Below are positions 6,253-13,790 of a stretch of 23,623 nt of DNA, piece by piece. The stretch is taken from IMG/VR virus record IMGVR_UViG_3300032092_000263, positions 1-23,623 of that record; one strand, given 5' to 3'. The notes below the pieces were generated by a model. That model saw nothing but the letters and a program-made list of their open reading frames with translations, was not told the DNA's origin and made no database searches. Source of the DNA: a virus. Positions within the stretch are counted from its first letter, which is position 1, and every line of letters starts with the position of its first letter. A program made the position numbers and the translations under genes.

Positions 6253-7275
6253 ATGCTATACATTGACAACAAATTTGCAAGTATTCTTGGATCACGTCTA
6301 AGAAACTTTAAACAAAAAAACGATTATCTGTGGAACTATTCTTGCCCAGTATGCGGGGATAGTTCTAAGAATAAATTAAAGGCACGTGGATACATCTACC
6401 GTAAAGGTTCTGATTTATTCGTTCGGTGTCATAACTGCAACTACGGTTCAAATCTTGGTAGCTTAATCAAGTATGTAGATGCTAAACTTTATGATGAGTA
6501 CGTTCTTGAACGCTACAAAGGTGGTGCTAGTAAACACAACGCACACAAAGATGTGGCAGCAATCCTCCCAGAAGAAACCCCAGAAGTATTTCTAGAAGAT
6601 GCTATTCTAGAGAGTTTGGCTCGCCTAGATACGTTAGACATCACACACCCTGCTGTAAAATATTTAATTAAAAGAAAGATTCCAAAACAATATTGGAATC
6701 TACTTTATTTTGCACCTAAGTTTAAAAAGTTTACCAACTCAGTAACACCTAAGTTTCAGGAACCAATTGAAGGTGATCATCCAAGAATGATCATTCCGTT
6801 TTTTAACCCAGCAGGTAAATGTTTTGCTTATCAAGGTAGAGCGTATGGCGATGAGCAACCCAAGTACTATACAATTAAAGTTGATGAAACACAGGAGAAA
6901 ATATATGGACTCGATCGCTTGGATTATAGCAAACGCATATACGTTGTTGAAGGACCAATTGATTCGTTATTCTTACCGAATTCAATTGCTGTTTCAGGAG
7001 CAAGTTTTGATACCCCTACTATTCGGCAGTTACTTACTAATGCAACGATTGTAATGGACAATGAACCCCGCAATAAAGATATAGCAAGACAACTTGAAAA
7101 ATATATCGATTTGGGGTATAATGTAGTTATGTATCCTGATTCAGTTCAGGAAAAAGATATTAACGATATGGTTTTATCGGGTAGATCGCCTGATGAAATT
7201 CTAGAACTCATAAATACCAATACCTTCACTGGTATGGAAGCGAAATTAAAATATGCGAATTGGAGAAAGAATTGA
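6253..7275 (+). CDS. 61: DNA primase, T4 gp61-like
   Basis: A 340-residue protein, almost the same length as T4 gp61. The N-terminal zinc-binding module has Cys31-x-x-Cys34 (SCPVCGDSS) and Cys59-x-x-Cys62 (VRCHNCNYGS), as in phage primases that read trinucleotide start sites. A TOPRIM-type core follows: RIYVVEGPIDSLFL supplies the acidic Glu, and TIVMDNEPRNKD the acidic segment. It makes RNA primers for lagging-strand synthesis together with a gp41-type helicase, which is not in this window. ATG 6253 has GTGGGG upstream. Its stop overlaps the TTG start of thyX, placing it at the head of the nucleotide/replication operon. Confidence 0.92.
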   Translation: MLYIDNKFASILGSRLRNFKQKNDYLWNYSCPVCGDSSKNKLKARGYIYRKGSDLFVRCHNCNYGSNLGSLIKYVDAKLYDEYVLERYKGGASKHNAHKDVAAILPEETPEVFLEDAILESLARLDTLDITHPAVKYLIKRKIPKQYWNLLYFAPKFKKFTNSVTPKFQEPIEGDHPRMIIPFFNPAGKCFAYQGRAYGDEQPKYYTIKVDETQEKIYGLDRLDYSKRIYVVEGPIDSLFLPNSIAVSGASFDTPTIRQLLTNATIVMDNEPRNKDIARQLEKYIDLGYNVVMYPDSVQEKDINDMVLSGRSPDEILELINTNTFTGMEAKLKYANWRKN

Positions 7276-7952
7276 AAGTCAATTTAATTAGTTATAGTAA
7301 GCCCTCCATTACCATGTATGAAGAAGGTCTCAAAGATGCTCAAGAACTCATAGCTTATTGCGCACGAGTTTCTAATCCAAGCAATCAATTTAATGTTGAA
7401 ACAGCTGACAAGCTAATTCGTTATCTAATTAAACACAAACACTGGTCACCACTAGAAATGGTTAGTGCTTGTCTCGAAATTGAAACAACTCGAGATATTG
7501 CTCGCCAAATTTTACGCCATCGCTCTTTTAGTTTTCAAGAATTCAGCCAACGCTACGCAGATCCAACTAAGGACTTATCATTTGTCTTAAGAGAAGCAAG
7601 ACTCCAAGACGAAAAGAATCGTCAAAATAGTGTAGAGTTACCAGCCACAATTGCTGGGCAGAATATTGCTGAAGAGTGGTATGCTAGACAAAGAGAAATT
7701 CTAGCATTAGTGACAAAAACGTATGACTGGGCAATCTCACAAGGTATTGCTAAAGAACAAGCAAGAGCAATTCTACCAGAAGGAAATACAGTTAGTCGTT
7801 TATACATGAACGGTACACTGCGTAGTTGGATACACTACATCGAGTTGCGCAGTGGTAATGGTACACAAAAAGAACATGTGGAAGTAGCAAGGGAATGTGC
7901 TAAAGTTATTGCTGAAGCATTTCCAATGTCTACGGATTTTATTAATCAATAA
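7272..7952 (+). CDS. thyX: Flavin-dependent thymidylate synthase ThyX
   Basis: A 226-residue protein that makes dTMP from dUMP using methylene-tetrahydrofolate, FAD and NADPH. The ThyX signature RHRSFSFQEFSQRY lies at residues 82-95 and fits RHR-x7-S. The usual Asn is replaced by Gln. The C-terminal LRSWIHYIELRSGNGTQKE matches the family's substrate-binding region. The best start is TTG 7272: GGAG lies six bases upstream and the TTG overlaps the primase stop as TTGA. A TTG at 7260 would add four residues but has no ribosome binding site. Placement before nrdA fits joint dNTP supply. Confidence 0.95.
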   Translation: MKVNLISYSKPSITMYEEGLKDAQELIAYCARVSNPSNQFNVETADKLIRYLIKHKHWSPLEMVSACLEIETTRDIARQILRHRSFSFQEFSQRYADPTKDLSFVLREARLQDEKNRQNSVELPATIAGQNIAEEWYARQREILALVTKTYDWAISQGIAKEQARAILPEGNTVSRLYMNGTLRSWIHYIELRSGNGTQKEHVEVARECAKVIAEAFPMSTDFINQ

Positions 7953-7971
7953 GAAATATAACAGGAAGTTT

Positions 7972-9771
7972 ATGGAAAATATTGTGCATGGCATAAAGGT
8001 TGATTATTCTCGTGATGCGTTGTTTGACGAACTAGGAAGAATAAGATTAAAAGAAAGTTACATGAAAGATGACGAAACATCTCCTCAAGAAAGATTTGCT
8101 TTTGTTAGTAGTAAGTTTGGTAGTGATCCTGCCCATGCTCAAAGGTTGTATGACTACTCCAGTAGACACTGGTTGTCTTATTCTACCCCAATCCTCAGTT
8201 TCGGGAGGAGTAAACGTGGTTTGCCGATCTCATGTTTTTTAAATTATATTGAAGATACAGCGGAGGGTTTAGTTGATAATCTTAGTGAAACTAATTGGCT
8301 TAGTATGCTTGGTGGTGGCGTTGGTATCGGTTTTGGTATACGTTCGGCAGACGATAAGAGCACTGGCGTTATGCCGCACCTCAAGATGTACGATGCATCA
8401 AGTTTGGCTTATCGCCAAGGTCGTACTCGTCGTGGATCTTATGCTGCTTACCTTGATATTAGTCATCCAGATATTATAAATTTCTTGGAGATGCGTAAAC
8501 CAACAGGTGACCAGAATATGCGTTGCTTGAACTTGCACCATGGTATTAACATTCCAGATGCATTTATGGAATTAGTTGAGCAATCTATGATTGACCCAAA
8601 TTTCGATGACTCTTGGAATCTAGTTGACCCAGCATCAAACGAAATTCGTGAAACTGTTTCAGCCAAAGAAATGTGGCAACGTATTCTAGAAATGCGTATG
8701 ATGACAGGTGAACCATACATACACTTTATTGATGAATCAAATCGTAAACTTCCACAGTGGTTAAAGGATAAAGGTTTAAAGGTTCATCAATCAAATCTAT
8801 GTTCAGAGATTATTCTACCAACAGATGAAAAGCGTACTGCTGTTTGTTGCTTGTCATCACTAAACTTGGAGTATTACGATGAGTGGAAAACAGATCCTCT
8901 TTTCCTTGCTGATATTGCAGAAATGCTTGACAATGTTCTTCAGTATTTTATTGATAATGCACCTTCCACCATCAAAAGAGCTAAATATTCCGCCATGCGT
9001 GAGCGAAGTATCGGCATCGGTGCGTTGGGTTGGCATGCCTACTTGCAGAAAAACAAGTTACCTTGGGAATCACCAATGGCAATTGGTCGCAACAAACAAA
9101 TCTTTACACACATAAGAGGAAAGTTAGATGAGGCAAACAAATTATTGGGATCTAAGCGTGGTGAAGCGTTGGACGCAGTGGGTACTGGGAATCGCTTTAG
9201 TCATCTTATGGCTATTGCTCCCAATGCTTCTTCTTCCATTCTCATGGGCAATACTAGTCCTAGTATTGAACCTTACCGTGCCAATGCTTATCGCCAAGAC
9301 ACTCTATCGGGTTCTCACCTAAATAAAAATCGCTTCTTAGATATTATTATTCAAGAAGAATCCCAGAAAAATAAAGAAGGTTGGGCAGATGATGTTTGGC
9401 GTAGCATTATTGCCAATGATGGTTCTGTTCAGCATCTCGATTGGATGGATCAGTGGACTAAAGATGTTTATAAAACATCAATGGAGATTGATCAGCGTTG
9501 GGTAGTTCAGCATGCTGCAGATCGTCAAGAGTTTATTGACCAAGCCCAATCACTAAACGTATTCTTCAGACCAGACTCACACATTAAATACATTCATGCT
9601 GTTCACTTTATGGCTTGGAAATTAAAGCTAAAGACGATGTACTACTGCCGTTCTGATAAGATCGCAAAAGCGGATAAAGTTAGTAAGCGTATTGAACGTG
9701 AGGTTATCAAAGAAATCAATCTCCATGCACTAACTGGTGACGCAGATACTTGCTTAGCCTGCGAAGGATAA
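7972..9771 (+). CDS. nrdA: Class I ribonucleotide reductase large subunit NrdA
   Basis: A 599-residue protein that reduces ribonucleoside diphosphates to deoxy forms. Visible catalytic residues are Cys88 (LPISCFLN), the active-site triad in SNLCSEI (Asn275, Cys277, Glu279), a second redox Cys in VCCLSSLN (292 or 293), the radical-transfer Tyr557-Tyr558 (TMYYCRS), and the C-terminal thioredoxin-reactive pair C594-x-x-C597. It is far shorter than E. coli or T4 NrdA (about 750-760). The N-terminal ATP-cone used for allosteric activity control is absent, as expected for an enzyme free of dATP shut-off. AGGAAG precedes ATG 7972. It pairs with nrdB two genes downstream. Confidence 0.96.
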   Translation: MENIVHGIKVDYSRDALFDELGRIRLKESYMKDDETSPQERFAFVSSKFGSDPAHAQRLYDYSSRHWLSYSTPILSFGRSKRGLPISCFLNYIEDTAEGLVDNLSETNWLSMLGGGVGIGFGIRSADDKSTGVMPHLKMYDASSLAYRQGRTRRGSYAAYLDISHPDIINFLEMRKPTGDQNMRCLNLHHGINIPDAFMELVEQSMIDPNFDDSWNLVDPASNEIRETVSAKEMWQRILEMRMMTGEPYIHFIDESNRKLPQWLKDKGLKVHQSNLCSEIILPTDEKRTAVCCLSSLNLEYYDEWKTDPLFLADIAEMLDNVLQYFIDNAPSTIKRAKYSAMRERSIGIGALGWHAYLQKNKLPWESPMAIGRNKQIFTHIRGKLDEANKLLGSKRGEALDAVGTGNRFSHLMAIAPNASSSILMGNTSPSIEPYRANAYRQDTLSGSHLNKNRFLDIIIQEESQKNKEGWADDVWRSIIANDGSVQHLDWMDQWTKDVYKTSMEIDQRWVVQHAADRQEFIDQAQSLNVFFRPDSHIKYIHAVHFMAWKLKLKTMYYCRSDKIAKADKVSKRIEREVIKEINLHALTGDADTCLACEG

Positions 9772-9773
9772 AA

Positions 9774-9962
9774 ATGGATGCCTATGACATTGCGGATAAA
9801 ATTAAAAAGTATTGGTGTGCAGTAGTTCCAAAGAACTCTGGTGAAATTACTAAAACAAATAAAAAAATCAGAGTAGTTGTTAATACTGACGAAGGTTATC
9901 GTGAAGTTGTAGGTGTTTATATCAAAGATGATATGATAGAACTAACATTGGACAAGGAATAA
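9774..9962 (+). CDS. Small conserved phage protein between nrdA and nrdB
   Basis: A 62-residue protein starting MDAYDIADKIKKYW, predicted as a mix of helix and beta strands (IRVVVNTDEGYREVVGVYIK). ATG 9774 follows the nrdA stop by two bases, and the gene ends one base before nrdB. I recall similar short proteins in this position in other T4-like phages, without a known role. Its location suggests it is made in step with the reductase subunits, but there is no evidence that it binds them. Confidence 0.75.
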   Translation: MDAYDIADKIKKYWCAVVPKNSGEITKTNKKIRVVVNTDEGYREVVGVYIKDDMIELTLDKE

Positions 9963-9963
9963 G

Positions 9964-10953
9964 ATGGTAAAGACTAAAACAAAAATGACAGATGAACGTA
10001 GCTACTTTAAGCCGTTCAACTATCCATGGGCATACGAAGCATGGTTAAAGCACGAACAAGCACATTGGTTGCACACAGAAGTACCAATGATGGAAGACGT
10101 TAAGCAATGGAAGAAAAGTTTAACACCACACGAGAAAACATTCTTGACAAACATCTTTCGTTTCTTTACGCAAGGTGACATTGACGTAGCTGGTGGATAT
10201 GTAAAGAACTACTTACCATACTTCCCACAACCAGAAGTACGTATGATGCTAATGGGTTTTGCTGCACGTGAAGCACTACACATTGCTGCGTATTCACATC
10301 TAATTGAAACACTTGGTTTACCTGAGATTACATATTCTCAGTTTATGGAATACCAAGAGATGAAAGACAAGCACGATTACGTTCTTGATATTTCTTCTAA
10401 GAATGGCACTATTGAATCAACTGCTACTCACATTGCGGTATTCTCTGCCTTTACTGAAGGTATGCAATTATTCTCTTCATTCATTATGTTGTTGAACTTC
10501 CCACGTCATGGATTGATGAAGGGGATGGGACAGATTGTTACTTGGAGTATTGTTGATGAAACAATGCACGCTGAGAATATGATGAAGTTGTTTAAAGAAT
10601 ACATCAAAGAAAATCCAGAGATCTGGGGTGATGATCTAAAAGGTAAGATTTATACAATCGCTGAAAAGATGGTTCAGTTGGAAGATAAGTTTATTGATCT
10701 GGCATTTGCTGAAGGCGAGATGCGTGATCTTAAGCCAGAAGATGTTAAGACTTATATTCGTTATATCGCAGATCGTCGTTTAATTGGTCTTGGTATGAAA
10801 GGTATCTTTAAAGTTAAAAAGAATCCACTACCATGGGTTGAAGAAATGATCAATGCACCTGTTCACGGTAACTTCTTTGAGAATCGTGTAACAGATTACG
10901 CTAAAGGTGCATTGTCTGGTTCTTGGGATGACGTTTGGGGAGCAGCTGCTTAA
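9964..10953 (+). CDS. nrdB: Class I ribonucleotide reductase small subunit NrdB
   Basis: A 329-residue ferritin-like protein that holds the metal cofactor and radical needed by NrdA. Aligned by eye with E. coli NrdB, the ligands are all present: Asp72 (TQGD), Glu103-x-x-His106 (REALH), the radical Tyr110 (AAYSH), a Glu in FTEGMQ, and the Glu-x-x-His pair in VDETMHAE. The offset of 12 residues is constant for Asp72, Glu103, His106 and Tyr110. It is therefore a Tyr-radical type, not a Tyr-less subclass. The start follows the previous stop by one base with AAGGAA upstream. Its stop overlaps the aldolase start (TAATG). Confidence 0.96.
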   Translation: MVKTKTKMTDERSYFKPFNYPWAYEAWLKHEQAHWLHTEVPMMEDVKQWKKSLTPHEKTFLTNIFRFFTQGDIDVAGGYVKNYLPYFPQPEVRMMLMGFAAREALHIAAYSHLIETLGLPEITYSQFMEYQEMKDKHDYVLDISSKNGTIESTATHIAVFSAFTEGMQLFSSFIMLLNFPRHGLMKGMGQIVTWSIVDETMHAENMMKLFKEYIKENPEIWGDDLKGKIYTIAEKMVQLEDKFIDLAFAEGEMRDLKPEDVKTYIRYIADRRLIGLGMKGIFKVKKNPLPWVEEMINAPVHGNFFENRVTDYAKGALSGSWDDVWGAAA

Positions 10954-11618
10954 TGTTAGAAACTATATGTGACACAATGCTGGATGCTTACAAGCGTAAC
11001 TGGATTACCAGTCGTGACGGTAATGTAAGCATTCGACATCACGATCGTGATCATTTTTATATTACGCCAAGTGGTGTGCGTAAGCAGACTATGCAGCCTG
11101 ATCAGTTTAAAAAGATTATAATTAAACCACCAATGTCGTGGAATGAACCAAAGACTGGATTGATTGCAGAACGCTGGGGATGGAAAGAAGATAATTATAC
11201 TGAGATCAGTGGAAATTTAAAACCTAGTGGAGAAATCCCATTACACTTTGGTTTACAAAAACAAATGGGTCAACACAGTAATGATGTTCGTGTAGTTATG
11301 CACTTTCATCCAACTTACTGTGTTGCTGCTATGCACGCTGGTATTGAACTGGGTGATATCGCAAATGATTTCCCAGAACTAAGTAGATATACTAAAGTAG
11401 CAAAGAATGTGCCTGATGTTCCACCAATCTCTCAAGAATTAGCTGATCACTGCCATCGTAACTTGGAGTTAGATGATAGCGGTAATATCGCATATGATAT
11501 TGTTGGTATTAAGGGACATGGAGTAGTTTCCATTGACACTAGCCCATGGCGTGCTTATGAACACATTGAACGTCTTGAACACATTTGCAAGATAGTACTT
11601 GCATCTAGAAAATACTAA
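10953..11618 (+). CDS. Class II aldolase/adducin-family enzyme
   Basis: A 221-residue protein with the family's zinc site: Glu94 in PSGEIPLH, His117 and His119 in MHFHPTYC, and His189 in IKGHGVVSI. This matches the Glu, HxH, His order in L-fuculose-1-phosphate aldolase, L-ribulose-5-phosphate 4-epimerase and methylthioribulose-1-phosphate dehydratase. TSRDGNVSIR near residue 19 is also typical. These enzymes cleave, epimerise or dehydrate sugar phosphates; the substrate here cannot be read off. A non-enzymatic adducin-like role is unlikely, as all metal ligands are present. It is translationally coupled to nrdB, which suggests a tie to pentose or nucleotide metabolism. Confidence 0.85.
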   Translation: MLETICDTMLDAYKRNWITSRDGNVSIRHHDRDHFYITPSGVRKQTMQPDQFKKIIIKPPMSWNEPKTGLIAERWGWKEDNYTEISGNLKPSGEIPLHFGLQKQMGQHSNDVRVVMHFHPTYCVAAMHAGIELGDIANDFPELSRYTKVAKNVPDVPPISQELADHCHRNLELDDSGNIAYDIVGIKGHGVVSIDTSPWRAYEHIERLEHICKIVLASRKY

Positions 11619-11629
11619 AAGGTAGAAAT

Positions 11630-11779
11630 ATGACAACAAAAGTATTTGAATGTGAATCATGTGGAACTTCAGGAAAGATAGTTATCAAAGGTACTGATAC
11701 TCAGTACGAAGATATTGTCTATTGCCCGATTTGTTCCGCAGACATTTACGAAGAAGAGGACTTAGACACAGAAGACTAA
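11630..11779 (+). CDS. Small zinc-ribbon-like phage protein
   Basis: A 49-residue protein starting MTTKVFECESCGTSGKI, with two Cys-x-x-Cys pairs (CESC and CPIC) about 24 residues apart and an acidic tail (EEEDLDTED). The spacing fits a zinc ribbon. AGGTAGAAAT precedes the ATG, and the gene starts 11 bases after the aldolase stop. I recall similar tiny proteins in T4-like phages. Possible roles are nucleic-acid or protein contacts; none is shown. Its stop codon lies in the left arm of the hairpin ahead of the next gene. Confidence 0.8.
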   Translation: MTTKVFECESCGTSGKIVIKGTDTQYEDIVYCPICSADIYEEEDLDTED

Positions 11780-11807
11780 ATAGATGTTTACATCTATGAA
11801 TTAGTCT
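11773..11807 (+). promoter_or_regulatory. Long hairpin over a late-promoter-like motif, ahead of a GIY-YIG gene
   Basis: ATAGATGT and ACATCTAT (11780-11797) form a perfect 8-bp stem with a 2-base TT loop. AGACTAA (11773-11779) and TTAGTCT (11801-11807) extend it by seven pairs across a 3-base GAA bulge. The structure ends one base before ATG 11809. CTAAATA at 11776-11782 resembles a T4-type late promoter core. Transcripts starting there would lose the left arm and free the start codon, while read-through transcripts would sequester it. Confidence 0.6.
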
Positions 11808-11808
11808 A

Positions 11809-12234
11809 ATGTGGTTATATAATAACGAACAACTTAATGAGTTACCAGAAGATTGCGTTGGATTTGTTTATCTAATAACAAATCTAACAAACGATCGTAA
11901 GTACATCGGTAAGAAACTTGCTAAGTTTTCAAAAACCAGTACCAAAACAGTTACACTTAAAAATGGTACTAAAAAGAAAAAAAAGATTCGTAGTAAAATT
12001 GATTCCGATTGGTTAGAATACTACGGATCAAGTATTGAATTAAATAAAGACATTGAAACTTTGGGAAAAGAACATTTTACCCGAGAAATTTTATATTTCT
12101 GTAAGTCAAAGGCTGAGTGTTCTTACGTTGAAGCACGAGAACAGTTTAGTCGTAGAGTTTTAGAATCAACTGAATATTATAATGGACAAATCTCAGTACG
12201 AGTACACGGATCACACATCATAGGTAAGGTATGA
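11809..12234 (+). CDS. GIY-YIG-like endonuclease (Seg/I-Tev type)
   Basis: A 141-residue protein. Near the N-terminus GFVYLITNLTNDRKYIGKK matches the GIY-YIG core: GFVY, then Asn, Arg and YIG about ten residues on. A Lys-rich insert follows, then SDWLEYYGSS and a Glu in CSYVEAREQFSRR that may be the metal-binding Glu. Free-standing GIY-YIG nucleases in T4-like phages act as homing endonucleases or in DNA repair. No separate DNA-binding domain beyond these 141 residues is seen, so it is a small version. The start lies directly after a long hairpin. It ends in an ATGA overlap with the next gene. Confidence 0.7.
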   Translation: MWLYNNEQLNELPEDCVGFVYLITNLTNDRKYIGKKLAKFSKTSTKTVTLKNGTKKKKKIRSKIDSDWLEYYGSSIELNKDIETLGKEHFTREILYFCKSKAECSYVEAREQFSRRVLESTEYYNGQISVRVHGSHIIGKV

Positions 12235-13235
12235 CAAAAATACTTTTTATAACAGCAATAGCATTATCAGCTTGTGCAGCTTATTACTCTGTAATGGGCT
12301 TGCTTGCTATTTTCTCAGCAGCTGTTATTCCAATTCTTATTATGGGTTCACTACTAGAAGCTGCAAAACTTGTAGTAGCTTCTTGGCTCTATCGTTCGTG
12401 GAAAGAAATTCCATTAATAATGAAGTCTTATTTCACCTCAGCATTAGTTATTTTGATGATACTAACTTCGATGGGTATCTTTGGTTATCTATCGAAAGCA
12501 CACCTAGATCAAGCAGTCCCAAGTGGGGATGTTGCTTCAAAGGTATCAATACTTGATGAGAAAATAAAAACAGAAAAAGATAACATAGATGTCGCAAGAA
12601 AACAAATCAAACAACTTGATGATCAAGTGGACCAAACGATCGGAAGAAGTTCTGACTCGCAAGGAGTGGAGAGATCTCTACAGATTAGACGAGGACAGCA
12701 AAAGGAAAGAACCGCACTTCTTGCTGAAATTGGATCAGCTCAAACCAGAATCGCCAGATTAAATGAAGAACGTGCACCAATTGCTGCTGACTTAAGAAAA
12801 GTTGAAGCTGAGGTTGGTCCGATTAAATATATTGCTGCGTTAATCTACGAAGACACTGCATCAGAAGATGTGCTAGAAAAAGCAGTTCGTTGGGTTATTA
12901 TTATGATTGTTTTGGTATTTGACCCACTGGCTGTTTTACTATTGGTAGCAGCAAACTGGCAAATGCGTAAAGATTCTGAGATCATCGTACAATCTGAAGA
13001 ATTACCTGAACCACAACCTCTACAACCCAAGCCAGAGCCAGAGCCATTACCAGAAGAAAGTAAGAGTATAATCTCTAACTTCTTTCGTAAGCCTAAAGAA
13101 GACACGTCAACATTAGAAGTCTTTGAACACGCCACAACTAAGAAAGTTATAAACTTAAAAAATGAAGCTGTGGTGAATGATCAGATTCAAATAGAACTTA
13201 CACAAGAAAAACCTCCTAGACCACCTTTAAGGTAG
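12231..13235 (+). CDS. Membrane protein with central coiled coil, conserved in T4-like phages
   Basis: A 334-residue protein with N-terminal hydrophobic segments (about residues 4-25, 27-52 and 62-86, including IPILIMGSLLEAAKLVVASW and MILTSMGIFGYLSKAHLDQ). A coiled coil of about 100 charged residues follows, then another membrane segment (VIIMIVLVFDPLAVLLLVAAN). The cytoplasmic tail is Pro/Glu-rich (repeated PEPEP-like stretches). I recall the family from aquatic T4-like phages, without a function. It overlaps the GIY-YIG gene and leads a run of envelope-directed genes. Roles in superinfection exclusion or membrane organisation are conceivable but unproven. Confidence 0.75.
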   Translation: MTKILFITAIALSACAAYYSVMGLLAIFSAAVIPILIMGSLLEAAKLVVASWLYRSWKEIPLIMKSYFTSALVILMILTSMGIFGYLSKAHLDQAVPSGDVASKVSILDEKIKTEKDNIDVARKQIKQLDDQVDQTIGRSSDSQGVERSLQIRRGQQKERTALLAEIGSAQTRIARLNEERAPIAADLRKVEAEVGPIKYIAALIYEDTASEDVLEKAVRWVIIMIVLVFDPLAVLLLVAANWQMRKDSEIIVQSEELPEPQPLQPKPEPEPLPEESKSIISNFFRKPKEDTSTLEVFEHATTKKVINLKNEAVVNDQIQIELTQEKPPRPPLR

Positions 13236-13253
13236 TGTAAAACATAATTAACC

Positions 13254-13260
13254 CTAAATA
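13254..13260 (+). promoter_or_regulatory. Late-promoter-like CTAAATA
   Basis: The motif sits in an 81-base gap about 57 bases before the next start. A transcript from it would have a leader of roughly 50 bases ending in the AAAAAGG ribosome binding site. A short inverted repeat (GTTAT...ATAAC) lies in that leader. Confidence 0.4.
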
Positions 13261-13316
13261 ATATTAGAGTGAACGCAATACCTCGTTATTTTCCGTATAA
13301 CTAAAAAGGTTTAAAA

Positions 13317-13790
13317 ATGACCAAAAAGATCGCTACAGCGGTGCTTTTTGTCATGTATTTGTCTTCTGCGATGGCTGATCCCATCGTGACTGATTCGACT
13401 AGTAGAAGTACAACTGATTCTACTTCAAATAGCACTACAACAGTAAAATCCCCTCCACCAACAGCAGTGGCTCCAGCAATCACGATTATTAATAGTGATG
13501 TTTGCGCTGTAGCTGTATCTGGTGCAACTCAAACTCAAATTCTTGGTATCTCCTTTGGTGCCACGATGACTGATAAGAATTGCGAAAGATTAAAGTTAGC
13601 TCGTTCCACATATGATATGGGTATGAAGGTAGCAGCAGTTGCTATTATGTGCCAAGATGAAAGAGTCTTTACAGCAATGATGAATGCTGGAACACCATGC
13701 CCAGTAGATGGTAAAATTGGTGAGCAAGCCAAGAAAATCTGGGAAGACAATCCTGATCGTCAACCACAAAAAGTCAAGAGTAAAGACTAA
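13317..13790 (+). CDS. Exported conserved phage protein
   Basis: A 157-residue protein with a Sec signal peptide (MTKKIATAVLFVMYLSSAMA, cleavage expected after AMA at residue 20). A Ser/Thr-rich low-complexity stretch follows (STTDSTSNSTTTVKSPPP). The conserved-looking core has four Cys (DVCAVAV, KNCERLK, IMCQDE, TPCPVDGKIG), which could form two disulfides in the periplasm. I recall the core (TQTQILGISFGAT ... CERLKLAR) from several phage groups, without a known role. AAAAAGG precedes the ATG. The next gene, also exported, starts immediately after its stop. Confidence 0.8.
   Translation: MTKKIATAVLFVMYLSSAMADPIVTDSTSRSTTDSTSNSTTTVKSPPPTAVAPAITIINSDVCAVAVSGATQTQILGISFGATMTDKNCERLKLARSTYDMGMKVAAVAIMCQDERVFTAMMNAGTPCPVDGKIGEQAKKIWEDNPDRQPQKVKSKD

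Noticed and set aside
6215-6301. 28-codon reading frame (ATG 6215) overlapping the primase start
   Set aside because: It has no ribosome binding site and most of it runs through the primase gene in another frame; a leader peptide is possible but unsupported.
10081-10300. Possible loss of a metal ligand in NrdB
   Set aside because: Alignment by constant offset with E. coli NrdB places Asp72, Glu103, His106 and Tyr110 correctly; the site is complete.
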